Origin: Rhodopseudomonas palustris HaA2
Lineage (GTDB): Bacteria; Pseudomonadota; Alphaproteobacteria; Rhizobiales; Xanthobacteraceae
NCBI RefSeq assembly: GCF_000013365.1
Contig: NC_007778.1
Location: 2,914,001 to 2,978,000, forward strand
DNA: 64,000 nucleotides
Direction: 5' to 3'
The position numbers were made by a program, and so were the translations under genes. The notes beneath the pieces are model-generated. The model worked only from the letters and a program-made list of their open reading frames with translations. It had not been told where the DNA came from and did not search any database. Numbering within the stretch: the stretch's first letter is position 1; each line of letters starts with the position of its first letter. Below are positions 1-10,050 of this stretch, piece by piece.

Positions 1-1
1 G

Positions 2-745
2 ATGCTCGGCTCTGAAGGCGAGAAGATCGTCCAGTCGCGAAGCTTCTTCGCGGTCTTCGAGACACCCGAGGAATGGCGCCTCACGGTCGGCGGCCGCACC
101 TTGGGGACTTTGCCGATCTCGTATCCCGTGAACATCGGCAGCCTCGTCGTATTCGCCGGGCAGCGGTGGATCGTACGCGAGATCGACGAAAAGACCCGAA
201 CACTCTTGGTAGCTCCGCATCGCGGAGGTGTCGTTCCTCGGTTCGAACGGAATACTTTCGAACCTGCACACGATCGGCTGATTGCCGAGATGAAGGCGGT
301 CTACGAAGACGACGATGTGCCGCCCTATCTCGACCAGAGCGGAAGGGACCTGCTGTCGGCGGGCCGGGAGACCTTCCGCGACTGGGATCTCGACATTACG
401 ACCCAGGTGCAGGAGGAAGCCGATCTGCACCTGTTTCTCTGGCGAGGCACGCAGGCGACGGCCGTCTTCGGCGCCGCGTTGTCGATGGCGGGACTCGAAT
501 GCGAGGTCCACGATCTCGGTCTGATCCTTCCGAAGACGAAAGGAGAGGAGGTGAATCCGATCCTCGAAAAGCTCGCCGCCATGGAGAAGATCGACCCGAT
601 GGACGTCGCCGAGTTCGTCAAGAATATCGGTGGGGGGAAGTTTCGGGAGTCCGTGCCGGCACCGCTCGCGCGGAAGCAATGGGCCGATCAGAACGCTCCG
701 TTGATCAGGACGGCGCAGACGATGGCGAGAACGGTGTTGATGTGA
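2..745 (+). CDS. Lhr-like DEAD/DEAH helicase, C-terminal part (cut by window edge)
   Basis: The reading frame is open at the left edge, so the Met at position 2 is probably internal and only about 247 C-terminal residues are visible. The segment around residues 40-80 (VVFAGQRWIVREID, then a PRFER turn) resembles the beta-barrel region found after the helicase core of Lhr-type superfamily 2 helicases. No helicase motif lies inside the visible part, so the call rests on this C-terminal similarity. Lhr-like helicases act in nucleic-acid repair, and shorter relatives occur in phage-defence islands; which kind this is cannot be told from here. Base composition looks less GC-rich than in the genes to the right, which fits an acquired segment. 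Confidence 0.5.
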   Translation: MLGSEGEKIVQSRSFFAVFETPEEWRLTVGGRTLGTLPISYPVNIGSLVVFAGQRWIVREIDEKTRTLLVAPHRGGVVPRFERNTFEPAHDRLIAEMKAVYEDDDVPPYLDQSGRDLLSAGRETFRDWDLDITTQVQEEADLHLFLWRGTQATAVFGAALSMAGLECEVHDLGLILPKTKGEEVNPILEKLAAMEKIDPMDVAEFVKNIGGGKFRESVPAPLARKQWADQNAPLIRTAQTMARTVLM

Positions 746-863
746 GCACCGCCGCCTCGATGCGGACGAACCATTCTGCTTGTTTTATTTGCGATCTACG
801 TTTTGGCGTACGGCTTATTCTTGCGAGCCGGTCTTTTGACTAGCCTTCAAGTCTTCTGAAAGA

Positions 864-889
864 ATTGGCCCGCCGTGCGGCGGGCCAAT
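864..889 (-). terminator. Hairpin terminator between helicase and nrdJ
   Basis: A perfect 11-bp stem (ATTGGCCCGCC) with a GTGC loop. Read on the minus strand the stem is followed by TTCTTTC, so it best serves nrdJ, which ends about 100 bp upstream in that direction. It may also stop the converging helicase gene. The rest of 746-985 shows no gene. Confidence 0.7.
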
Positions 890-985
890 ATTGCTGCGAT
901 TACTGCGGGCAAATTATCTGCGGGCAGATTGTGGTTCCGGCCTCAAATGCAGTCTTTTGGGGTGAGCGACATTAGCTTAATTCGC

Positions 986-3900
986 TCAACTACACCCCGT
1001 CGTGCTCCCGCACGTATCGCACTTCATACACGTCCCGTTCCGCACCAGCGTGAAATTCCCGCATTCGCCGCACGAGTCGCCCTCGTAACCCCGCGCCTTG
1101 GCTTCGGCGCGGCGTTCGGCTTTGGAGGCTGCGGGCTGGGCCTGGGCGGCGCCGGCGCGGCTCCATTGCAGGGCTTCGAGCTTTTCGGTCGGCGACAGGT
1201 CGTGGTCGGCTTCCTGCTTCAGCGCGGTGGCGCCTTCGAGGACGTCGCCGATCCGCGAGGTCGACTTGGCGTGGCTGTCCGGCTGCGAGTAGGCCATCTT
1301 CACCGGAGACGAGCCGGCATCCGGCGTCGCCGGCGTGCTGCGCATCACCACCAGATTGTCGGTGCGCGAGCGGGTCAGGCCCTTCGACAGGTACTTGGTC
1401 GCGGCGTGCTGGCCGGACGGCGTGCCTTCCGGCGCCTTGCCTTCGTCGACGCCCTTGCCGATGGCGTCGAAGCCGGTCTCGCTGGGATCGACATGGGCGA
1501 GGTCGAACCGGCCCATGTAGCTCACGGCGAGTTCGCGGAACACGTAGTCGAGGATCGACGTCGCATACTTGATCGAGTCGTTGCCCTGGACCGGGCCGGC
1601 GGGCTCGAACCGGGTGAAGGTGAAGGCGTCGACATATTCCTCGAGCGGCACGCCGTATTGCAGGCCGAGCGACACCGCGATCGCGAAATTGTTGATGAAG
1701 GAGCGAAGTGCGGCACCTTCCTTGTGCATGTCGATGAAGATCTCGCCGATCCGGCCGTCGTCATATTCGCCGGTGCGCAGATAGACCTTGTGGCCGCCGA
1801 CCACCGCCTTCTGGGTGTAACCCTTGCGGCGATCCGGCATCTTCTCGCGCTCGCGCATCACCACGATGCGCTCGACCAGGCGCTCCACCACCTTCTCGGA
1901 GATCTGGGCGGTGCGCGCCGCCATCGGCTTCTCCAGGAAATTGTCGAGCGCGTCGTCGTCCTCGTCGTCGTCGGCGATCAGCTGCGAGTTCAACGGCTGC
2001 GACAGCTTCGAGCCGTCGCGATACAGGGCATTGGCCTTCAGCGCGAGCTTCCACGACAGCATGTAGGCGGACTTGCAGTCCTCCACGGTGGCGTCGTTCG
2101 GCATGTTGATGGTCTTGCTGATCGCGCCCGAGATGAACGGCTGCGCCGCCGCCATCATCCGGATGTGGCTCTCGACCGACAGATAGCGCTTGCCGACCTT
2201 GCCGCAGGGATTGGCGCAATCGAACACGCTGTAGTGCTCGGCCTTCAGGTGCGGCGCACCTTCCACGGTCATGGCGCCGCAGATGTGGATGTTGGCGGCC
2301 TCGATCTCGCGCTTGGAAAAGCCGATCGCGGCCAACAGGTCGAAGTTCGGCGCGGCGATCGCCTCGGCGTCGAGCTTCAGCGTCTCGCGCAGGAAGTCCT
2401 CGCCGAAGGTCCATTTGTTGAAGGCGAATTTGATGTCGAAGGCGGTCGGCAGCGCGGCCTCGACCTTCGCCAGCGCCTCGTCGGTGAAGCCCTTGGCTTT
2501 GAGCGTCGAACGGTTGATCGCCGGCGCGTTGCTGAGCGAGCCGTGGCCGACCGCGTAGGCCTCGATCTCGGCGATCTGGTTTTCCGGATAGCCGAGGATG
2601 CGCAAGGCGGCCGGCACCGCGCGGTTGATGATCTTCCAGTAGCCGCCACCCGCAAGCTTCTTGAATTTCACCAGCGCGAAATCGGGCTCGATGCCGGTGG
2701 TGTCGCAATCCATCACCAGGCCGATGGTGCCGGTCGGCGCCACGACCGTGGTCTGGGCGTTGCGATAGCCGTGCAGCTCGCCGAGTTCGAGCGCCTTGTC
2801 CCACGCCGCCTTGGCATGCGCGATCGCCTCGGGGATCGGGCAGCCGGCGTGGTCGAGCGGCACCGGCGCCACCGACAGCGCCTCATAGCCGCGGCTCTCG
2901 CCATGGGCGGCGCGGCGGTGATTGCGGATCACGCGCAGCATATGCGCGGCGTTCTTCTTGTAGCCCGGGAACGGGCCGAGCTTTGCGGCCATCTCGGCCG
3001 AGGTCGCATACGACACGCCGGTCATGATCGCCGACAGCGCGCCGCACAGCGCGCGGCCTTCCTTGGAGTCGTAGGACAGGCCCATGGTCATCAAGAGGCC
3101 GCCGATATTGGCGAAGCCGAGGCCGAGCGTGCGGAATTCGTAAGACAGCTCGGCGATCTGCTTGGACGGGAACTGCGCCATCAGCACCGAGATTTCCAGC
3201 ACCACGGTCCACAGCCGGCACAGATGCTCGTAGGCGGGCAGGTCGAACACATTGGCGGTGGTGTCGTAGAAGGTCAGCAGGTTCGCCGACGCCAGATTGC
3301 AGGCGGTATCATCCAGGAACATGTATTCCGAGCACGGATTGCTGGCGCGGATGTCGCCCGACGCCTTGCAGGTGTGCCAGTCGTTCATCGTGCTGTTGAA
3401 GTGCAGGCCGGGATCGGCGCTGGCCCAGGCGGCGGTGCCGATCTTCTCCCACAGGTCGCGGGCCTTGACCGTCTTCATCACCTTCTTGGTGGTGCGGCTG
3501 GTGAGATTCCAGTCGCCGTCGGTCTCCACCGCGCGCAAAAAGTCGTCCTTCAGCGAGACGGAGTTGTTGGAGTTCTGGCCGGAGACGGTGAGGTAGGCCT
3601 CGCTATCCCAATCGGTGTCATAGATCGGGAAGTCGATCTCCTTGTAGCCCTGCTTGGCATACTGGATGACGCGCTTGATCATCGCATCGGTCACCAGCGC
3701 GCGGCGGGCGATCTTGACCTCGCGGCGCAGCGCCGGGTTCTTCTCGGGATCGAAGCAGTCGTCGCCGGAGCCCTGGCAATTGACGCAGGCCTTCAGGATC
3801 GCCTTGAGGTGCTTCTGGTTGAGCTTGGAGCCGGTGACGAGCGCCGCGACCTTCTGCTCCTCCTTCACCTTCCAGTCGATATAGGCCTCGATATCCGGAT

Positions 3901-4759
3901 GGTCGGCGTCGACCACCACCATCTTGGCGGCGCGCCGCGTGGTGCCTCCGCTCTTGATCGCGCCGGCGGCGCGGTCGCCGATTTTGAGGAAGCTCATCAG
4001 GCCCGAGGAGCGGCCGCCGCCCGACAGGCGCTCGCCTTCGCCGCGCAGCCGCGAGAAGTTCGAGCCGGTGCCGGAGCCGTATTTGAACAGCCGCGCCTCA
4101 CGCACCCACAGGTCCATGATGCCGCCCTCGTTGACGAGGTCGTCCTCGATGCCCTGGATGAAGCAGGCGTGCGGCTGCGGATGCTCGTAGGCGGATTTCG
4201 ACTTGGTCAGCTTGCCGGTCTTGTAGTCGACGTAATAGTGGCCCTGGCCGGGGCCGTCGACGCCGTAGGCCCAGTGCAGGCCGGTGTTGAACCATTGCGG
4301 CGAATTCGGCGCGACCATCTGCGACGCCAGCATGTAGCGCAGTTCGTCGTAGAACGCGCGGGCGTCGTCTTCGGACGAGAAGTAATCGCCCTTCCAGCCC
4401 CAATAGGTCCAGCAGCCGGCGAGGCGGTCGAACACCTGCTTGGACGAATGTTCGGAGGTGAAACGCTCGGCCTCGGGCAGGGCGGCGAGCGCCTCGGTGT
4501 CGGGCACCGAGCGCCACAGCCAGGACGGCACGGTCTCTTCCTCGACCTTCTTCAAGCGCGCGGCGACGCCGGCCTTGCGGAAATACTTCTGCGCCAGCAC
4601 GTCGGAGGCGACCTGCGACCAGCCCTCGGGCACTTCGACATTTTCGAGGCGGAACACCACGGAGCCGTCCGGATTGCGGATCTCACTCGTCCTCAGCCGG
4701 AACTGAATCGCCGCATAGGGTGACTGGCCGTCGGTGGTGTAGCGCCGTTCGATCTTCAT
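986..4759 (-). CDS. nrdJ: Adenosylcobalamin-dependent ribonucleotide reductase (class II)
   Basis: Reduces ribonucleotides to deoxyribonucleotides with a B12-generated thiyl radical and needs no oxygen, which suits an organism living with and without air. The 1257-residue protein has class II landmarks: the [13 protein letters not shown] segment, the [18 protein letters not shown] active-site region and a cysteine-rich tail (CGECG, then CMKCDTCG) typical of long alphaproteobacterial NrdJ. The frame stays open up to 5062, but the ATG at 4757-4759 (MKIERRYTT) is chosen because a GGGGCACGAG ribosome-binding region precedes it and family similarity begins there. It is a single-gene unit: promoter and candidate NrdR sites lie around 5089-5158 and a hairpin follows the stop. 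I saw no cobalamin riboswitch in the leader. Confidence 0.95.
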   Translation of the reverse strand: MKIERRYTTDGQSPYAAIQFRLRTSEIRNPDGSVVFRLENVEVPEGWSQVASDVLAQKYFRKAGVAARLKKVEEETVPSWLWRSVPDTEALAALPEAERFTSEHSSKQVFDRLAGCWTYWGWKGDYFSSEDDARAFYDELRYMLASQMVAPNSPQWFNTGLHWAYGVDGPGQGHYYVDYKTGKLTKSKSAYEHPQPHACFIQGIEDDLVNEGGIMDLWVREARLFKYGSGTGSNFSRLRGEGERLSGGGRSSGLMSFLKIGDRAAGAIKSGGTTRRAAKMVVVDADHPDIEAYIDWKVKEEQKVAALVTGSKLNQKHLKAILKACVNCQGSGDDCFDPEKNPALRREVKIARRALVTDAMIKRVIQYAKQGYKEIDFPIYDTDWDSEAYLTVSGQNSNNSVSLKDDFLRAVETDGDWNLTSRTTKKVMKTVKARDLWEKIGTAAWASADPGLHFNSTMNDWHTCKASGDIRASNPCSEYMFLDDTACNLASANLLTFYDTTANVFDLPAYEHLCRLWTVVLEISVLMAQFPSKQIAELSYEFRTLGLGFANIGGLLMTMGLSYDSKEGRALCGALSAIMTGVSYATSAEMAAKLGPFPGYKKNAAHMLRVIRNHRRAAHGESRGYEALSVAPVPLDHAGCPIPEAIAHAKAAWDKALELGELHGYRNAQTTVVAPTGTIGLVMDCDTTGIEPDFALVKFKKLAGGGYWKIINRAVPAALRILGYPENQIAEIEAYAVGHGSLSNAPAINRSTLKAKGFTDEALAKVEAALPTAFDIKFAFNKWTFGEDFLRETLKLDAEAIAAPNFDLLAAIGFSKREIEAANIHICGAMTVEGAPHLKAEHYSVFDCANPCGKVGKRYLSVESHIRMMAAAQPFISGAISKTINMPNDATVEDCKSAYMLSWKLALKANALYRDGSKLSQPLNSQLIADDDEDDDALDNFLEKPMAARTAQISEKVVERLVERIVVMREREKMPDRRKGYTQKAVVGGHKVYLRTGEYDDGRIGEIFIDMHKEGAALRSFINNFAIAVSLGLQYGVPLEEYVDAFTFTRFEPAGPVQGNDSIKYATSILDYVFRELAVSYMGRFDLAHVDPSETGFDAIGKGVDEGKAPEGTPSGQHAATKYLSKGLTRSRTDNLVVMRSTPATPDAGSSPVKMAYSQPDSHAKSTSRIGDVLEGATALKQEADHDLSPTEKLEALQWSRAGAAQAQPAASKAERRAEAKARGYEGDSCGECGNFTLVRNGTCMKCDTCGSTTGCS

Positions 4760-5088
4760 CTCGTGCCCCGTTCCATATGTGCCGGACCCCATGGGCCCGA
4801 AAGTTGTTGGTCGCGAACCGTTGGGTTCGCCGTGCGAGCCAGTGGTCCGGCCCTGTTTCTGTCTCGGAGGGCAACGCCGCGATCGCCTTCGACCGCAGCC
4901 CTGATCCTCTAACGCCCCACGCATCAATGCGAGCCGTTTCGCGACCCGTCTTTTGCGCCCAAACAGCCGGTTTCGGGCACAGATGAGCCCATACCCCGGT
5001 GCCGTCAGGCTTGTCGGAGGCGGTCGGCTCGGTACCCTTCTGGGAATGTCCGGCGGGACCAAAAACCCCCTCGCTGGACAGGCCCCAA

Positions 5089-5158
5089 AACTAGGCCGAC
5101 TCCGTCTGACCCGTCAAGCAATAGTGCGGGTTCCTGAATCAAATACTAAATGTGGTGG
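5089..5158 (-). promoter_or_regulatory. Candidate nrdJ promoter with two NrdR-box-like sites
   Basis: On the minus strand TTGACG (5117-5112), 17 bp, then CTAGTT (5094-5089) form a plausible sigma-70 promoter, giving a leader of about 320 nt before nrdJ. Two sites resemble the NrdR box acaCwAwATaTwGwgt: 5143-5158 matches about 12 of 16 positions (ATACTAAATGTGGTGG on the plus strand) and 5113-5128 about 10 of 16 on the minus strand. Their centres are 30 bp apart, near the usual pairing distance of about three helical turns, and the second overlaps the -35 box. A short hairpin GCGAACC-GTTG-GGTTCGC (4813-4830) lies further down the leader. The rest of 4760-5418 shows no gene. Confidence 0.4.
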
Positions 5159-5418
5159 AACTACGTGGAAAACAGGGGGCCTGGCCGCGTCCTGATGCCG
5201 CCAAGTATCGGTGAGTCCTCATGGATTCCAAAGGGCAAAAATTCGCCCGAGGAGGCCGGACTCCGGACTGCACCCGCTGTTCACAGGGCAGGTATATTTT
5301 CGCCAGAAGGGGTTGCCATGCCCGACTCACCGCGGGGCGCCACCGGACCGCTATTTCGGGTGGTGACGGGACGCCAATACCGGCATGGTGGCGCCGTTCG
5401 TCCTGCCGGGTGTTCCCT

Positions 5419-6318
5419 ATGTCCGACCCAACTCCCGTCGCCGCGCCGTCGCGCGCCGCGACCAGCGGCCTCGTCCTGCTCGCCGTCACCTCGGTGGCGT
5501 GGGGGTTGAGCTGGCCGGTGTCGAAATACGTGATTTCGGAATGGCCGCCGCTGCCGGCGCGCGGCCTGCCGGGGCTGGCCGGCTCGCTGCTGCTGTTCGC
5601 CTATGCGGCGCTGCGCGGCGACTCGCTGCTGGTGCCGCGGGCGCTGTGGGGGCGGCTCGCGGTGTCGGCGTTCTTCAACGTCACGCTGTGGATGGTGGTG
5701 ATGGGGCTGGCGCTTTTGTGGATGCCGGCCGGCGAGACCGCGGTGATCGGCTATTCGATGCCGGTGTGGACCGCGCTGCTGGCGTGGCCGCTGCTCGGCG
5801 AGCGGCTGACGGCGCGGCGCGTGCTGGCGCTGGTGCTGGGGTTCGGCGGCATCGCCGCGCTGATGGGCGCGGACGGCTTTGCGGCCAGCACCGCGAAGCT
5901 GCCCGGCGTGGCGCTGGCGCTGTCCGGCGCGATCGGCTTCGCGCTCGGCACCATCTTCCTGAAGCGGTTCCCGATCAAGCTTCCGGGCGCGACCTCGGCG
6001 GCGTGGCAGATCGGGCTCGGCTGCATTCCGGTGACCGCGGTCGGCTTCGCCTTCGAGGTGCCGTCGCTCGACGCGCTGACGCCCTATGGCTGGGCGGGGC
6101 TCGCTTATCTGACGCTGATCCAGTTCTGCCTGGCCTATCTGTGCTGGTTCGCCGCATTGCAGCGGCTGTCGGCCTCGGTCGCGGCGATCGGCACCATGTC
6201 GGTGCCGGTGATCGGCGTGGTGGCGTCGGCGATCGCGCTGCACGAGCCGCTCGGCCTCAGCCAGATCGCCGCCTTGGTGCTGACGCTCGCCGGCGTCGCG
6301 CTGGCGACGCGATCATAG
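5419..6318 (+). CDS. EamA (DMT) family transporter
   Basis: A 299-residue inner-membrane protein made of two EamA repeats, about ten hydrophobic helices, the usual size for drug/metabolite-type exporters. The first repeat opens with a helix containing SVAWGLSWPVSKY, a typical EamA start, and the second begins near GVALALSGAIGFALGTIF. The frame is open from 5221, but the ATG at 5419 (MSDPTPV) places about 15 residues before the first helix, as expected. No strong ribosome-binding site is visible, so the start is moderately certain. The substrate cannot be predicted. It stands alone between nrdJ, which is divergent, and the ABC operon. Confidence 0.85.
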   Translation: MSDPTPVAAPSRAATSGLVLLAVTSVAWGLSWPVSKYVISEWPPLPARGLPGLAGSLLLFAYAALRGDSLLVPRALWGRLAVSAFFNVTLWMVVMGLALLWMPAGETAVIGYSMPVWTALLAWPLLGERLTARRVLALVLGFGGIAALMGADGFAASTAKLPGVALALSGAIGFALGTIFLKRFPIKLPGATSAAWQIGLGCIPVTAVGFAFEVPSLDALTPYGWAGLAYLTLIQFCLAYLCWFAALQRLSASVAAIGTMSVPVIGVVASAIALHEPLGLSQIAALVLTLAGVALATRS

Positions 6319-6668
6319 CGGCATTTCGTTTCGCGACTGCCGCATCCGCGCCGTGCGGCAAATATCGACCGCACTGCAATCAGCAGGGTGTGCAGCGCAC
6401 TGCGACGCGGGCGGGAGCAAACAGCGGTGATAAGCGCCATCTCGTTGTGCATCGCATGGCGATGCTGCTCTGCACGCGGCACCAACTAATCGCCGGGTCA
6501 ACTAATCGATCTGAATTCTCGACAGCCGCGAACAATTCTGATCAGATCATCGCGACACCGGAATGCCGCGTCCGTGGCGCCAACGGCCAACAGAGCCGCG
6601 CCACCAAAACAAAGAGAGCGCTTCAAAGCCCCAGACCATCGCATTGGCTCACCAGGGAGGAATGCCAA
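6319..6668. other. Intergenic region upstream of the ABC importer; 10-bp direct repeat
   Basis: No gene is seen in these 350 bases. CAACTAATCG occurs twice, at 6483-6492 and 6499-6508, 16 bp apart from start to start, and could be tandem operator half-sites for the importer operon. The ribosome-binding sequence AGGGAGG at 6654-6660 belongs to the next gene. No promoter is clear enough to place. Confidence 0.35.
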
Positions 6669-8054
6669 ATGTCGGATGATGCCGTGTCGCCCGCTGCAAG
6701 ATCGCTCGCTGCCCAATCCCGGACCAAGCTCAGCCGCCGCCAGTTCGTCGCCGCTACCGCCATCACTTCGGCGGCGCTGGTCACCGCGCCCTACGTCCGC
6801 GGCGCCCACGCCGCCGGCAAACTGACGATGGGGTTCTGGGACCATTGGGTTCCCGGCGCCAACAACACCTGCACCGAACTCGTCAAGCAATGGGGCGAGA
6901 AGGAGAAGGTCGAGGTCTCGATCGACTACATCCCGAGCCAGGGCAACAAGAACCTCTTGACCATCGCCGCCGAGGCGCAGGCCAAATCCGGTCACGACAT
7001 CCTGTCGATGCCGACCTGGTGGCCGCACGCCAACGCCGAACTGATCGAGCCGGTCAACGACCTGATGGAAGACTTGATCAAGCAGAACGGCAAGGTCAAC
7101 AACACCGTCGAATATCTCGCCAAGCGCGACGGCAAATGGCTCGCGGTGCCGTCCTGCATCGGCAGCCAGATCAAGGGGCCGTGCACCCGCATCGACCTAT
7201 TGAAGAAGCACGCCAACATCGACATCCAGGCGATGTATCCGGCCGGCAGCCCGCCGAAGGACGACGACTGGACCATGGAGACGTTCCTGAAGGCGGCGGA
7301 AGCCTGCCACAAGGCCGGCGTGCCGTTCGGCATCGGGCTCGGCGAGACCTCCGACAGCGTCGACAGCGCCGGCGCGTTCTTCCAGGCGTTCGGCGCGCAG
7401 CTCGTCGACGCCAAGGGCAACGTCACGGTGAAGACCGACGAGGTCCGCCAGGTGCTCGAATTCTACAAGAAGCTGATGGCGTTCCTGCCGGCCGACGTCA
7501 CCGCCTGGGACGACTCCTCGAACAACAAATGGATCGTGTCCGGCCGCGGCGCGATGATCATGAACCCGCCGAGCGCCTGGGCGGTCGCCAAGCGCGACGC
7601 GCCGCAGGTCGCCGAGCAGCTCTGGACCCACGGCTTCCCGAAGGGGCCGAAGGGCCGCTACGCGCCGTTCCTGCCGTTCTTCTGGACCACCTGGACGTTC
7701 TCCAAGAACAAGGAGGCGGCCAAGAGCCTGCTGCGGCATCTGTCGCAGCCGGACTCGATCGAGAAACTGGTGGCGGCGTCCGGCGGCTACGACCTGCCGG
7801 CCTTCGCCAATTTGACCAAGCTCAAGGTCTGGGCGGACCAGGCACCGCCGACCGGGACGCTGTTCAGCTATCCCGATCCGTATCAGCGCCAGACGCTGTC
7901 GATCGCGGCGTCGCCGGCGCCGCCGAAGATCGCGCAGCAGATCTACGCCCAGGCGACGCTGACCAAGATGTGCGTGCGCCACTATCAGGGCGAGGCGATG
8001 GAGAAGACGCTCGCCTGGGCCGAAGGCGAGTGCGAGGGCTTCATGCGAAGCTGA
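6669..8054 (+). CDS. Extracellular solute-binding protein (family 1), Tat-exported
   Basis: Periplasmic binding component of the ABC importer encoded by the next three genes; it captures the substrate and hands it to the permeases. The 461-residue protein begins with a twin-arginine signal (SRRQFVAATAITSAALV, about residues 19-35, cleavage near AHA-AG), so it is probably exported folded. The rest has family 1 binding-protein layout, as in MalE and UgpB. The ATG at 6669 follows AGGGAGG by 8 nt. The substrate is not evident; family 1 proteins often bind sugars, polyols or glycerol phosphates. A palindromic repeat separates it from the first permease gene. Confidence 0.9.
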   Translation: MSDDAVSPAARSLAAQSRTKLSRRQFVAATAITSAALVTAPYVRGAHAAGKLTMGFWDHWVPGANNTCTELVKQWGEKEKVEVSIDYIPSQGNKNLLTIAAEAQAKSGHDILSMPTWWPHANAELIEPVNDLMEDLIKQNGKVNNTVEYLAKRDGKWLAVPSCIGSQIKGPCTRIDLLKKHANIDIQAMYPAGSPPKDDDWTMETFLKAAEACHKAGVPFGIGLGETSDSVDSAGAFFQAFGAQLVDAKGNVTVKTDEVRQVLEFYKKLMAFLPADVTAWDDSSNNKWIVSGRGAMIMNPPSAWAVAKRDAPQVAEQLWTHGFPKGPKGRYAPFLPFFWTTWTFSKNKEAAKSLLRHLSQPDSIEKLVAASGGYDLPAFANLTKLKVWADQAPPTGTLFSYPDPYQRQTLSIAASPAPPKIAQQIYAQATLTKMCVRHYQGEAMEKTLAWAEGECEGFMRS

Positions 8055-8092
8055 CGGCCGCAACAAGCCGCGACTCACGCAACGTCTAAGTT

Positions 8093-8179
8093 CGTCATTG
8101 CGAGCCGACGGCGAAGCAATCCAGAGCACCGACCGCTGCGCTGTTGGATTGCTTCGTCGCTTCGCTCCTCGCAATGACG
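8093..8179. repeat. REP-like palindromic element, copy 1
   Basis: An 87-bp imperfect palindrome beginning CGTCATTGCGAG and ending CTCGCAATGACG, with inner arms around GAAGCAATCCAG and GGATTGCTTCG. A near copy lies at 12197-12279. Such dispersed palindromes are common between genes in Rhodopseudomonas and Bradyrhizobium. This one lies inside the ABC operon between the binding-protein and permease genes, where a folded RNA could protect the upstream message, as the malE-malF REP does in E. coli. Confidence 0.85.
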
Positions 8180-8193
8180 GGGAGGAGCCTTCG

Positions 8194-9132
8194 ATGGTCG
8201 ACATTCCGTATCAGCCGGGCAGGGTCGCCGCGGCGTCCACCCGCCGCAGGCGGGGCGGGCTCGCGGCGATGATGAAGCGCAAATCGATGGTGGCGTTCCT
8301 GATGGCGCTGCCGCTGATCGTGCTGATCGGCGTGCTGGTGATCTATCCGGCGTTCTACGCGGTGCATCTGGCGACGCTGAACAAGTCGATGCAGCGCTTC
8401 GTCGGCTTCGACAATTTTCTGTTCCTGTTCAAGCGCGACACGTTCTGGTTGGTGGTGCAGCAATCCTGCATTTTCGCGATCACCGCCGTGGTGTTCAAGG
8501 CGCTGCTCGGCTTCATCGTCGCGCATTTCGTCCACAACGTGCCGGCCAAGGGCCAGCGCAAATGGCGCGGCATGCTGCTGGTGCCGTGGGTGATCCCGCC
8601 GGCGATGTCGACGCTGGCCTGGCTGTGGCTGTTCGACCCGTCCTACAGCGCGTTCAACTACACGCTCGGCCTGTTCGGCGCCGGCCCGATTCCCTGGACC
8701 GGCGACGCGTCCTGGGCGCGGTTCTCGGTCATTCTGGTCAATATCTGGTATGGCGCGCCGTTCTTTATGATCATGTATCTGGCGGCGCTGAAATCGGTGC
8801 CGGAGCAGCTCTACGAGGCGGCGTCGATCGACGGCGCCAATTGGTGGCAGAAGCTGTGGTACGTGACGCTGCCGATGATGCGCAACATCATCGCCATCAC
8901 CACGCTGTTCTCGCTGATCGTCACTTTCGCCAATTTCGACATCGTCCGCATCCTCACCGCCGGCGGCCCGCTCGACCACACCCATATCTTCGCCACCTGG
9001 GCGTTCCGGATCGGCATCGAGGGCTCGGACATTCCGCTCGGCGCCAGCGTGTCGCTGTTCATGCTGCCGATCCTCGGCGTCGCGGCGATCTTCATCTTGC
9101 GCGACATCAACAAACGCGGGAACGAAAGCTGA
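8194..9132 (+). CDS. ABC transporter permease 1 (MalF/UgpA type)
   Basis: Inner-membrane channel subunit of the importer, 312 residues with about six membrane helices. The cytoplasmic EAA loop that contacts the ATPase is visible as EAASIDGANWWQKLWYVTLP. The ATG at 8194 (MVDIPYQ) is chosen because GGGGAGGAG lies just upstream; the open frame before it runs into the palindromic repeat. Its stop overlaps the start of the second permease by one base (TGATG), which suggests coupled translation and a 1:1 pair. Confidence 0.9.
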   Translation: MVDIPYQPGRVAAASTRRRRGGLAAMMKRKSMVAFLMALPLIVLIGVLVIYPAFYAVHLATLNKSMQRFVGFDNFLFLFKRDTFWLVVQQSCIFAITAVVFKALLGFIVAHFVHNVPAKGQRKWRGMLLVPWVIPPAMSTLAWLWLFDPSYSAFNYTLGLFGAGPIPWTGDASWARFSVILVNIWYGAPFFMIMYLAALKSVPEQLYEAASIDGANWWQKLWYVTLPMMRNIIAITTLFSLIVTFANFDIVRILTAGGPLDHTHIFATWAFRIGIEGSDIPLGASVSLFMLPILGVAAIFILRDINKRGNES

Positions 9133-10046
9133 TGGCCTCGACACTGACGATCGACAAGGCCGCGCCACGGCGCAATCCGGGCTACGGCAGCATGAGCCGC
9201 GACCGCGCCTGGGCGCTGAAATGGTCGTATTTCTTTCTGACGATCTTCGCGATTTTCTCGCTGGTGCCGCCGCTCTACATGCTGATCACCTCGCTGAAGA
9301 GCAGCCAGGAGATCTCGGCGGCGACCAATCCGTGGTGGGTGTTCCACCCGACGCTCGGCAATTACATCCAGTTGCTGACCTCGAACCAGTTCCTGACGTT
9401 CTTCTTCAATTCGGCGATGGTGTCGATCTTCGTCGTCACCATCACCATGCTGATCAGCGTGCCGGCGGCGTTCGCGCTGGCGCGGATGCGGTTCTGGGGC
9501 TCGGCAACGCTCGCCACCGGCGTGTTCCTGACCTATCTGATCCCGGACACGTTGCTGTTCATTCCGCTGTTCAAGATGTTCGCCACGTTCGGCGACTGGA
9601 GCGGCATCCAGTTGATCAACCGCTGGTACGTGCTGTTGATCATCTATCCGACCCTGACGGTGCCGTTCTGCACCTGGATCATGATCGGCTATTTCGCCTC
9701 GATCCCGAAGGAGCTGGACGAGGCTGCGATCATCGACGGCGCGTCGTGGTTCCAGACGCTGACGCGGATCTTCATTCCGGTGGCGCTGCCCGGCATCATC
9801 GCCGCGACGATCTTCGCCTTCACCGTGTCCTGGGCGCAGTTCCTGTATCCCCTGGTGTTCACCACCTCGACCGATCAGCTGGTGCTGCCGGTCGGCATCA
9901 TCACCACGCTGATCAAGGGCGACGTGTTCAACTGGGGGCAGATCATGACCGGCGCGCTGCTCGGCGCCGCGCCGCCTTTGATCATCTACGCGTTTTTGAT
10001 GGATTACTACATCGCGGGGCTCACCGCGGGCGCAACGAAAGGGTGA
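9132..10046 (+). CDS. ABC transporter permease 2 (MalG/UgpE type)
   Basis: Second inner-membrane channel subunit, 304 residues, six predicted helices. The EAA loop reads [19 protein letters not shown], followed by the IPVALPGI segment usual in MalG-like permeases. A hydrophilic N-terminus of about 30 residues precedes the first helix. The start overlaps the previous stop by one base and the ATPase gene begins 4 bp after its stop, so the three genes form one translated block. Confidence 0.9.
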   Translation: MASTLTIDKAAPRRNPGYGSMSRDRAWALKWSYFFLTIFAIFSLVPPLYMLITSLKSSQEISAATNPWWVFHPTLGNYIQLLTSNQFLTFFFNSAMVSIFVVTITMLISVPAAFALARMRFWGSATLATGVFLTYLIPDTLLFIPLFKMFATFGDWSGIQLINRWYVLLIIYPTLTVPFCTWIMIGYFASIPKELDEAAIIDGASWFQTLTRIFIPVALPGIIAATIFAFTVSWAQFLYPLVFTTSTDQLVLPVGIITTLIKGDVFNWGQIMTGALLGAAPPLIIYAFLMDYYIAGLTAGATKG

Positions 10047-10050
10047 CGCA

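Noticed and set aside
875-4723. A 1282-codon open frame on the plus strand opposite nrdJ
   Set aside because: It is the antisense shadow of a GC-rich gene: the product is Arg/His/Gly-rich and resembles no protein, while the minus strand encodes complete NrdJ.
4760-5088. Cobalamin riboswitch in the nrdJ leader
   Set aside because: Expected for a B12-dependent enzyme, but no B12-box-like core could be found by eye on the minus strand. A covariance-model search would be decisive.
8562-9131. Extending the second permease upstream into a 494-residue protein
   Set aside because: The added 190 residues are a shadow of the first permease; family similarity begins at the ATG at 9132, which is coupled to the previous stop.
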